DNA of 64,000 bases from Solea solea. Taxonomy: Eukaryota > Chordata > Actinopteri > Pleuronectiformes > Soleidae. The notes beneath the pieces were generated by a model. That model made no database searches, was not told the origin of the DNA, and saw nothing but the letters and a program-made list of their open reading frames with translations. The position numbers were made by a program, and so were the translations under genes. Position 1 is the stretch's first letter. Each line of letters opens with the position of its first letter. This document shows, piece after piece, positions 1-18,333 of this stretch. Location: positions 12,482,961-12,546,960 of the forward strand of contig NC_081149.1 in the NCBI RefSeq assembly GCF_958295425.1. Direction: 5' to 3'.

Positions 1-2145
1 GAACATCATTCTGTCTTACGACCCTGATGAATGAAACATCCCATCAGTTTTCAGTATGAAAATGTTGACAGCACAGATTGAAAACAAGTGTCCTTGTTTT
101 TTGCAAACTGGGCAATTCTGCTGTAGTTTATCACTCAGATCAGAGAGACAGCTTTCCAAGACGAATGGCTGGCTGAATGGATGTGGAGGAGAGCTGCAGC
201 CAGTCTAGCTGTACCAAGAAGAGATGATGGGTGTGCATGAGGGAGTAGGACCAAACTGGCAATGGTTTATGCTGACTCTCCACACATCCATCTAGTACAA
301 TCTGTGGCTAATCAATCTAAAGTTAGAGACATCAGGAATAGAGAACACAGTAAATGTAAACAGTAATTGTTCATTGAATGTGCATTATAGAACAAGTCAC
401 AATTCAGGGATTTTGGTTGTTGTTCCAAGCTGTGGTTTTCACCTAAGTTTCCCCACAACTAACACTCCTGTCGTACAAATATTAGGATTAAAAAAACAAA
501 AGTACTCACTTATGTAATTGGAGTTGAGAACCTTGTATTTGTCTGCATCCAAATGTACCTTTATCTTAATATGCTTTGCATTCAAATTAAACACTTGGGG
601 GCACTGAGGCTGCTTGAAACCACACTCAATCATACAGATTTAAGTGAGCAGCTACCGGGATTAACCCCCCCCCAAACCTTAAGTCAATGTCTATCATTGT
701 CAAGATAGACCTTCCTTAAAAGAGTGTCAGTGGCTTTGTGAACTTCTTAGTTTTATTGTTTGTGATTCATTTAAGGATCATTTCTGTGAAACCTCTATTC
801 ATTTGGATGCTAAAGCTGCCCTCCTCTCACCCCACAAGCATCAAGCCTCATTTTCATCTAAATAAGAATCGATCTCTCCTGCTGTGCACCATCCTCCTTT
901 ACTCACAACTCTCATGGTCACAACCCTGCCTGTCGTTTCCTCACTTCTCCATCCTCTTCTCCAAGTCACTACCATGTATGTAATCACAAGGAGAGAAAAA
1001 AATACCATTACTCCATGTTGGAGATCATAAATGCAGGGACCTATTTACTCCGTTGGCAACAGAGAAGATGCTTTCCTTCCTTCTGTAATCATCAGAGAAT
1101 GAAAAAAAATATGTCTGAGCATTAATGAGTGACTAGGGCCAAGAGATAACAGTGATGGTGAACAAAGCTTTGACTGACTGGTACAATGTCAAAGCTTCGT
1201 TCTGCATCACTGACCGAGCCAAGCAAGAGATGGGGGTGAGTCACTGTGGGGGAGGGGCCTCCTCTGGAATGGTCAGGGGACACAGATGAAGTGAAATAGA
1301 TGCAGCACCAAAAAGAGAGTAAAAGTGAATGTGGATCAGCATTTTAAACCAGAGGACTGCAGGCAAACTACAGAGCAGAATTTTAACTCTACCACTCAGT
1401 AGCATGATTTTTGTATAGTTGATGCTGTTCTGTTGTGCAAGTCAATTCCAATAGAAAATTGGTTTAACTCAACCTTTATGAACACAGCACCAAGAGATCA
1501 ACACTTAACATACCTGTGATAGCAATAATCAAACTGCTTAAATGTCACCTCAAATGCATGAATTAATTAATTTGTAAAAAAAACAATTGTTTTTTAATAT
1601 CTGAATAATTCAAAACAAATGATCACTTCGAATAGGTCAGATCAAAGAGGTAAGGAATTTATTTCAGTCTTTATTTTATAATGATTCAAAGAGAGACCAA
1701 TATTTTTACTTTGCAGAATGTTGGCCTACAAAAATATTTGGCAACTGCCCAATTCCTAATCATTTATCAGGTTTTACAGGTGCAAATGTGCCTGTCAGGT
1801 AAGTAAAAAACAACAACAAAGTCATAAACCAAACCTGTCATAGACTTATAAAAGTAACCACTGCCACCTGCTGGTCAAGCATATGGATTACTTGCAGTAA
1901 TTATATTGCGAGTCTTGCTGCAGGCTATTTTGCAGAGGAAACGTGAGTTTACTTTTTACACATGCATTTTTATGAAATATAAAAAAGAAAAGAAAATAAT
2001 AAAACTGGGCAAAAAATGAATTTACTCTTCCACATAACAGCAAAACTACATATGTATATATAAGCATATACTTATATAATGTGCAATTCATGGCAAGCCA
2101 TAGTCCGCTAGACTGACAGCTTGCGATTGCCTCCTGCCACAGTAA
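1..2145. other. Left flank, no recognised protein gene
   Basis: No exon of a known family was recognised here. The short open frames lack splice context or similarity to anything I know. The interval holds a strong imperfect hairpin at 1150-1212, described separately. TTTATT at 1658-1663 and 1670-1675 reads as AATAAA on the minus strand, about 480 nt past the dsn1 stop, so part of this interval is probably dsn1 3' UTR. The remainder looks like ordinary AT-rich intergenic DNA. Confidence 0.5.
1150..1212. ncRNA. Candidate microRNA-like hairpin
   Basis: Bases 1150-1174 pair with 1188-1212 to give a 25-bp stem with 22 Watson-Crick pairs and three mismatches, closed by a 13-nt loop (1175-1187). 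Size and interrupted pairing resemble a short pre-miRNA, and either strand could be the transcribed one. I do not recognise either arm as a known miRNA. No coding exon explains it. It could instead be a small palindromic transposon remnant, but no flanking target duplication was noticed. Confidence 0.35.
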
Positions 2146-5100
2146 TTATATGATTGCAGAGGGTAAAGGTGCCGCCATTAGGTTCCTGATGGGGTCAGAT
2201 AAGAGATCCTGGAATCCTGCCTCCATCGCTGGTAGAAAACAACCAAATTGTATGTTGAATTGATGAAAGTACAAACAAAATTTCAGAGAAGAATAAAATC
2301 ATTACCCAATCGGCTACTGGTCTCCTTCACCAATAACTGTGACTGCTCCTTGATAGACAGAAGTTCTCTCACCATCTTACACTGAGTGTCCATCTGAAGA
2401 TTTAGAAGAAAAATGGAAATTTACATCACAAAGCACATAATTCCAATACAACTGTTAACTGGCTGATGTCCTGTTTAAGTAGTTGTTTTTTTTAATGGAA
2501 TTTCCTAAAGCAACATGAAAGGTTAAACTTTTATAGCTAGTAATATATATTGCTAACTAAAGGTAGCATGTAAATACACATTGTCAAATGTTCTTATATT
2601 TACCTGCTTCACTAATGATAAAACAAAAAGAGACTCACATTTAAACTACTGGTTTGAAAGGATTCTTGTGAGAAGACATTTCTACTTAAAATGTAGAAAC
2701 ACATTAAACACATTGCAGCAGTGAAAATACAGCAAAGGATATATACAGAGTATACACATCGCATAATGTAGTTGGATTATCCCACATTTAATTTGTGTAA
2801 TTATTAACCTATGTAGCTAAGGTAGGTTAATATCTTCTGACTTCTTCAGCATTTAAACTGCTCATAAACTAGCATTTGCTTAAATGCTCTGACAGCCAAA
2901 GAGCACTTATTTTAGTAGTTTACAAGATGGTATAGAACATATTATTCAAAACCTTACAGACTATAGCCATATTATTCATAGTATTGATAGATTTGTGTTT
3001 TTTAGGTCAACATCAAATTTAATTTCAAACGTACAATCATTGCTATTGTATGAAGTTTGGGCTGTTGTCTAGAGAGAAGACCATGGTAATCAGGTTTGCT
3101 CTGGATGACAAGATACTGTGATGACTGGGACACACATGTAGCATCTAACGATACACCTCCCTCCTGGCCTTGCTCCACTTTCCTGAAACAAATTAAGAAA
3201 AAAAAAAATACTGACACAGAACAGCAAAGCCAATACATACACACTGAAAACATCATTGCCACAGTTTTCCTCACTTTACAACATATGTCCACCTTTTTAA
3301 TTCCGCTGCCTTATCGCGGTGTTTGTTCAACAGTGCCTCCCAAGATTCACTTTCAGCCTGAAGCCTAAAACATTAACACGTCATCATAAAAAACAGAACT
3401 TTGTGTGATAGGTTAAAGCACAAGTTTCACATAAATGTGGATATTTATTTTGTATGAACATATTATGGTTAGTATATTAAAAACACCATGCCTGTTGATG
3501 GTTTTCTGGACTTTTTCCATGGCTCTTCGCACTGTGGGATCACAAGAACTGACAGAAAATAACAGGCTTAAATGTAGTGTAAAATATCACTCTGTAGACA
3601 AAACTAATTCAAATAATTTTTAATATAGTTGATGCAAATTGGTGAATATGTAAAAAAGCTAGAATACCTGGCTGCAGTAGTGAATGGATGCACCTGAGCT
3701 TCACTGTGCATGCTTTTGGTCATATAACCCCAATCTTTCTTTATGTGCTCAACTGTACCATAGAAAACAGGACACACACACACACAAAAGAAAATCTTAA
3801 ACATGAGATTCCTCATAAAATGTTGTTGGAACATGTGAGGTAGAAAATACACTGTGCAAGCACTAACCTTGATTTTGAAAACAGTCCAGCGAGGTGTTGG
3901 GCACAGACTGGAGCACATTTTGAGTTCTTTCAACTGCCAGCTGGAGACAAAGCAGCTGTGATTAGACTTACTGAAATGTGTGTTTAAAACTTAACCTTAC
4001 AAATATGATCCAAACATGCTCCTCACAAACCACACATTCATTAAAAGCTTGTATACAGCAGATAGATACTCCAGAATAACAAAAAAAGTCAGAGTCTGTG
4101 CAACATACACACTTTGTGGTCCATATCTGTTCCCATTTGGTCATTGTTGTAAAGACACAGTATCAGATGAATGCTATTAAGTAAATGCTATTTTATGCAG
4201 TGCTCTAAATACTTATTGAGGATTTCCCTTTTTATCATAAACTGATTTGCTGTCACAGACCATCTGATAGTGAAAGACTAAAGGCAATGTAGTCAATTCC
4301 ATTGTAAGTCGCTTTGGATAAAAGCGTCTGCTAAATGACATGTAATGTAATGTAATGTAATGCAATGCAAAAGTTTAACATTTTGACAATTTGAAAAGCA
4401 AAGCACAGGTCTAACTAATGACACTAATGAAAGCTCTGTTCACTTCAAATAAATGAGGAGAATGAGTGCACATGCAACTCAAAACTGAGGCAGCTCAGTG
4501 GAATTCAGCCAGCATTAATTTAAATATTTTCACTACGGTGACCCATCAAAATATATGCCATGAAAAAGGATGAATATAAACATGGATGGTGTTTCTGTGT
4601 TGCCATTACACTTTACAATCAGTTTAAACATCATAATGACAAGTTTAAGCCAGCCACAAAGTTCCAGCTTTACTGCACTTAAATTGAGTTTTGATCATTC
4701 TAGATGTGCTTTGGCATGCACGTCTAATTAGGGATGCACACTAGGTAATTTTTATTTATAAAGCACATTTAAAGATCACTGACCAAAGTGCTGAATAGAA
4801 GAAATAAATATAATAATTAACAGTATTATTGGCATCGCCAAATATTGGCTTTAAAATGTATTATCATTTATCGACAATCATGCCAAGATCCTCCACTATG
4901 AGAAATGACCGAAACAGTAGGCTAAATAGGCTGCTACCTCCTTGAAGTGCGTTCTTCTCAAATTTGTTTGTTTATTACCTTTGCACAATAAAGAACATCT
5001 TCATCTGCTGCAAATGTATGTAATTTCACTACAGAAACTGAATGACCTCTGCAGTTGGTCACAGGGAAAATCAGTAATCAACCCAAGCACTCCTGATAGT

Positions 5101-6710
5101 ATATCCCACAACAGATATGAGCAACAAGTCCAATATTTTGCATCCCCACTACCAATGTTAAAGATCTAAGCTTTATTGTTTATCTCTGTTCATTTTGTTT
5201 TTGATGCTTACATTAACTGTCATATTGGACGCAATGTATGTGTTTGGTAAATGCAATTCAAGATAAAGAAAACTATGACTATTAATTAATTCATTCTTAA
5301 TTTTTGGTGAAGTTTGTGCTGACGATTTGCAATTATTTTTCTCCACTCACCATCATAGAATCCTCCATCAATTTCTCAAGCCTGTCTTGCTGTGACAAGG
5401 ATGTACTTATGCCCCTGCACAAAACTACAGTAAACCATAAATCATACATTCATATTAATATTGCAAGAACATAAACACCCCATTTTGAGCGACTGTAAAG
5501 GGCAGCACAGATAGATATCTTACCCTGATAAGGGTTGGGCAGTGCAGGCAAAGAGCGTCGGGTTATGGTGGCTCTCCTCCAGGATTTCCTCTGTGTACTC
5601 GGACTGTCAGGCACACTTGAGAGCTCCTCTGTGTTTTCTATCTGCATTTGTTGTTTCTCTGTGTCTGGGTGTGCTTCCTCTGCATCTGCGGTGTCTTTGC
5701 CTGGTGATAGGGGCTCCATACGAGGAGATTTGTGTGGAGGTGCTATGCTGAGGCTCGTGTTGGGGCTTGTGGAGCATCTTTTCGATGTCTGTGTAACCGA
5801 GTTCACCTAAAGTCAGAGACAGAATAACACAAGTACCAATAAACATCTGGGGCAGGATTAGCTTGTGGATAATGCACAGTGCTTAACAAATTTATTACAC
5901 CACCTGTCATAAAAATGAGAAAACAAATATTTTAAGAAATCTTTAAAAAGCTTGTTTAAAACTTAAAATTGTTACTATTTATTTGACAAACATCTGAATT
6001 CACCTTTTTGTACCCAGATTTGAGCCCGGCTCACTGGGATTCTTCTGTGAGAAGTCAGGAATTAATCAAGCATAACATTCACTACTAAAATATTTTTTTC
6101 AGTTCAGGAATGCAACTAAATAACTATAATTTAACTTTACAATCAAGAAATAATAATGTGCTTCGTCTTTTATGTAAAACAGCATTTGAAAATGCATGGA
6201 CAACAACAATAATTATATTTTAGCATTAAAAATGTAATTTCAAGAGCTTATATTACTAGTGTATTAGCCATTACAAAAACATAAAAAAAAAAATACTTTG
6301 ATAAATACCAATGTTGTTCATTTAGGGCAGCTGTGACATAAACCCTACCTTGGGTGGTGGTCTAATACATTTGTTACGCATTGTATGTGTCTGATGTCAT
6401 TCGGTAGCAAGTTAGTTTAGATTAAATGACAAAATTCTTACTTCATTCGGATTTCCAGCAACGATGATAGACCCGAAACTGCAGGAAATGTGAATGTACA
6501 AACGAACGTCATACGTACAGAATATAATATAGAGAAAACGGCGTTTCGCCGTTTATGGCATGCACCACAACAGCAATTTGCTCAGGCCATAACTCAAACG
6601 GACAAACCAATTTAACAAAAAACGTTTTACTTATCTCGATACACGGCACATTAAAGAATAAAAGAAGATACAAACCCGTCTTGTCCAGCTTCCGAATGTT
6701 TTTCCGCCAT
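2146..6710 (-). CDS. dsn1: DSN1, MIS12 kinetochore complex subunit
   Basis: DSN1 joins MIS12, PMF1 and NSL1 in the outer-kinetochore complex linking CENP-C/CENP-T to NDC80. Coding exons: 6710-6676, 6478-6442, 5806-5524, 5424-5351, 3940-3868, 3752-3668, 3548-3492, 3364-3293, 3182-3035, 2393-2306, 2228-2146. Their sum is 1035 nt, 344 aa, against 356 in human (from memory). Key signature: the basic RKSWRRAT / TRRSL stretch at about residues 97-110, matching the human Aurora B-regulated region, followed by ALPNPY. The middle exons give a predicted helical region (LAVERTQNVLQ, RRAMEKVQKTINR, SWEALLNKHR), then YLVIQSKPDYHGLL and the C-terminal SDPIRNLM segment. The first two exons are less certain; a possible alternative exon lies at 6003-6043. 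The intron after 3492 seems to use a GC donor. Identification is firm for the body of the protein. Confidence 0.88.
4255..4380 (+). repeat. SINE-like tail in dsn1 intron
   Basis: The segment AAGTCGCTTTGGATAAAAGC followed by GTCTGCTAAATGAC and repeated TGTAA/TGCAA units is the widespread 3' tail of fish SINE/LINE-derived elements. The 5' part of the element is degraded or absent, so the left border is approximate. It lies inside the intron between dsn1 coding exons 4 and 5. Confidence 0.7.
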
Positions 6711-6780
6711 TTTTCCTTTCAAATAGTTTACTTCGCAGCGCGCGCCAAACAAGCCAAACCCCCCAGTTGAGCTAAGAATC

Positions 6781-6794
6781 ATGGGAATTGTAGT
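6781..6794 (-). promoter_or_regulatory. ZNF143/THAP11-type motif in dsn1 promoter
   Basis: Read on the minus strand this is ACTACAATTCCCAT, matching the ACTACAATTCCC core bound by ZNF143 and THAP11 at many vertebrate housekeeping promoters. It lies about 70 nt upstream of the dsn1 start codon and in the same orientation, a typical promoter-proximal position. Motif seen directly; binding is inferred. Confidence 0.6.
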
Positions 6795-8425
6795 GTGATC
6801 ATGATCATAATGGGACAAATAGTACTTGCAGAGCAGTAGTTTGCTTTTGGATATTGATCGCACTGTTGATGGTAAAACTCTTCACAAAGAAAATAGATGA
6901 TGTATAAAACTAAGTTATATATTTTAAACACAGAGCATAGGAAAATACTATGTGCATCTGTAACATGAGAAGAAGATAATGTGAATTATTTGATTTGTAT
7001 GTCTGCTTTTTGGTCTTATTCGAAATAAACTAAAATATAATATATAATATCATGCTCTTGAGTTTATTTTGGTTATAATTTTTAACTAATTCTCAAGGAG
7101 ATCAAATGCATATTTTTTTGACAGAAGTTTATGTGGCAAAGTGGCCTCAGTTGGCAATAAAATACAAATTAAGACAGCGTCTTGACTGACTTGTTTTAAA
7201 TTCTGTTTGTACACTTTGGTTGGATTTTCTGACATCCAGCACAAGTGCACTGGAAGTTTATTTAACTCTCCCTCATGTATTTCCCCAACTGATGTTACAT
7301 TAATAGACTTAAGTGCATTTATTTCATGGATTTGGTCATTTACTTGAGTTCATAAAAACTCATTATGCAGTTAAAAGGTTTAATGGAAATGAAAAAGTGA
7401 AGGTACTACTGAGAGATACCGTAATTTTCTTTTCTGACAAATTACCTGGAAAATGAGTTGACGATGAAATCATACATTTAAACAAGCAAGTTGGCATCTT
7501 CTTGACTTCATATCAATATCACAAATATTACTTTTGCTCTTTGGTAAGGCCAAGTTCCACAAATTCAGCATTCAGAGCACAGTGGAAAAAATCTGAGAAA
7601 TGTATCACATTTTGTATTTCAGTGACCTTCATCTGCTCCATAGCTCTTAAATGCTTCGTAAAGTACTGAAACACAAGGGAGTTCATTTTTATATGGAATG
7701 GCCATTAGTTTAAGCTTATCTTATCAAACAAAGGTTTGTGTAAGTTTATATCAGTGATAAAATAACAAAGCTGTTTATAACTGAGTTTAGCATTTGTTAG
7801 TAAAAATCTGTTGGTAATTAAATAAAGACTTAACCTACATTTTGGCTTGGCCCATGCAACATGTCCCATATCATAAAAGGTTTCAATAGAGGGATGTTTT
7901 TCTTATCTCTCATCAGATACTCGTCATTCCTTACCTTTTTTGGGTCCAAAATAGTTCATGACCTGCTCGATTGGAAATACGCATCCTTTCCTTGTGCAGA
8001 CACACCAATATTTGTACTTGAAAAACACTTGACAGACATCATCATTTGTATCTGTAAGTCTTTATAAGTCTGTTAGAGATGTTTTTCACTTTTTACAAAA
8101 TAAAGGGTCAAAAAAAAAATCAAAAACACTTCTGCAATTCTCTCAGAGAATGCCCATTAGTGTGCCTGTGTTTCACTCTGGCTGGCACACAGTCTCGCAC
8201 TCCACTCAATACTGCTGTCTTCATGGCCTTTTGTAGCAGCGGGGAAAGGACAGATGAAGAGAAAGAGAGAAATATAGAAGAACTGAGGAGTTCTGAAGAA
8301 AACAGAATCTAAACACAGGAACTCAGATGGTAACAGAAGGGTGGAATGGAATAAAGGAAGGGATACACAGAGCACAGTACCGCTTGCCATGACCGTCTCA
8401 AGTGTTATGTTTGTGTCACAACAGC
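6795..8425. other. Intergenic, dsn1 upstream to atp13a1 3' end
   Basis: AT-rich DNA between two minus-strand genes. No exon, RNA gene or clear transposon was recognised. The open frames present (for example 7861-8067 plus) have no recognisable domain and unconvincing context. Confidence 0.5.
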
Positions 8426-8431
8426 TTTAAT
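8426..8431 (-). terminator. Candidate polyadenylation signal of atp13a1
   Basis: TTTAAT on the plus strand reads ATTAAA on the minus strand, about 76 nt downstream of the atp13a1 stop codon. It is the second most common vertebrate poly(A) hexamer. The next AATAAA on this strand is more than 1 kb further on. Confidence 0.4.
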
Positions 8432-8506
8432 TGTCCTCTTCATCCAAAGTCTTCTCTCCCTTTACAGTTTGGTTGGTAAGGGCAGCAGTAGCTATTGGCA
8501 CTGAGT

Positions 8507-16792
<8,286 letters not shown>

Positions 16793-17356
16793 CGTACTTT
16801 ATCGACTCCTCTGCCCCCCTCTATCATCCACCACCACCCTGTCGTGCTGTAACCGGTAGAAATGAAATTATACACGGTGCTCGGTCCAGCCTTCAAAGCC
16901 CGTTTCCCTGGATTGCTCGTACTATGACCAGGGCTTCCGCATACGTAAACGCGTAAAGACACGTAAGAGTCGTGCCGCTGAAATCAACCGTAATTACCGT
17001 CCACACATTGGAATTGTTTTATTTGGGTCAAATTTCATATGACACAAACTCCTTTTAGAGTTTACTTCGACGAAATGTCGAAAACATTTTCAATGTAACA
17101 TACTTTTATCATGAAATGAAGTGCGTACCGCTTTAATAACTTCTTCGTCATCATAGAGGGCGTAGTCATACCTTGAGATTGACACGAACCAGGACCAATA
17201 GAATGAAAGAATCGTGTCTTTTTTGTGTGTTTATATCCAATCAGACGGTTATGGGTGTAAACAGAGTGTACCGGCTGTGCAGTCATGGCTCCACATGCTG
17301 GTGTAGTAACCTTGATATTTTAGCCTCTTCGTTTGTGACAAACCCACAACAGCAAC
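16793..17356. promoter_or_regulatory. Shared divergent promoter atp13a1/chchd5
   Basis: Only about 560 bases separate the atp13a1 start codon (minus) from the chchd5 start (plus), so the two genes are head-to-head. Two CCAAT boxes lie at 17195-17199 and 17237-17241, spaced 42 bp apart and in the chchd5 direction, suggesting NF-Y control. No clear TATA box was seen, as expected for housekeeping promoters. Confidence 0.5.
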
Positions 17357-18089
17357 ATGTAAGATTTATAAGTATGACTCATACCATTAATGTATGTATT
17401 TATTGTCTCACTGTATAAGTAGATACCGACTATTCCTTTGTGAATTAGACTACATCTCCCTTATATACGTTTTGTTAATGGTTATATCTCTTGGAATTGA
17501 TTATTCATCACTCTCACATGCCACCATTCAGGCAGGCTGCAATGGACATCACGGCAAAGTACTGCCATAAGGAAATGGAGGAATATGGGTCATGTGTGGC
17601 TTCCAACCCATCAACATGGCAGCAAACGTGTCATGAACTGAAGATGAAGGTTGCACAGTGCACGTCATCACAGTAAGGCGGACACAGTACCACTCATGTG
17701 GCTCTAACATCTTTATAGCCACCCGTATCAAAGTGAAATGGCTTCTAACCACTGCATTTTGCTTTTGGCAGTCCGGTGATCCAGAAGATCAGAGAAGACT
17801 GTTCCAAGGAGTTTGTGGAGTTTGAGCGTTGCCTGAGAGAAAACCAGGACAAACCTGCCTCCTGCTCACCACACGTGGCTCGCTTCCTTGGCTGTGCAGA
17901 GACCGTGGACCTCAGTGGAGTGGGTAAGTCCTTGCTGGAAATCACCATGGACATCTCAAGTTTACATGAACAGTTGTGAATGCATTAGTAAAAAAAACCC
18001 ACAAATACTGAATCATGTTTTGGTGTAGTATGTAAATAATTGATAATAAATTATGTTTCTTTTCTAAAAATCTAGCTCAGCCGTCGTAG
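17357..18089 (+). CDS. chchd5: CHCHD5, mitochondrial twin CX9C protein
   Basis: A small intermembrane-space protein of the twin-CX9C class, normally imported and oxidised by the MIA40 pathway. Exons: AT at 17357-17358, then 17532-17672, 17772-17923 and 18076-18089, giving 309 nt and 102 aa (human about 110). Cysteines fall at residues 12/22, 34/44, 58/68 and 79/89: four exact CX9C spacings, two CHCH hairpins. The start was chosen because the donor AACAT|GTAAGA and the acceptor TTCAG|GCAGG join AT to G, restoring the family-typical MQAA N-terminus. The fallback is an internal ATG at 17542 (MDITAKYC). The last exon adds only AQPS before TAG. Confidence 0.93.
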
Positions 18090-18327
18090 CAGAGACACCA
18101 GAATTCCATTACTACCAGATTACACCTGTGCCCGCAGCATCACAGATGCTGGTTTCACTTGTCTGAGGTGTATTCAGTGTGCATTTGTCTTCAGCAAAAA
18201 CAAGACACTGTGAGTTGGACGTATGTGTTCTTTTACTTCTCCTGTAAATGTGTTCTTGTGAAAATAACATTTATACTTGCCTGTAAGTGAGAAAATCTGT
18301 TTTGTACTGATTTTGTTGAGCTAGTTA

Positions 18328-18333
18328 ATTAAA
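18328..18333 (+). terminator. Candidate chchd5 polyadenylation signal
   Basis: ATTAAA about 240 nt past the chchd5 stop, followed within 60 nt by a GT/T-rich stretch (GGTCGTCTGTTGTTTTTT) typical of a downstream cleavage element. Confidence 0.45.
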
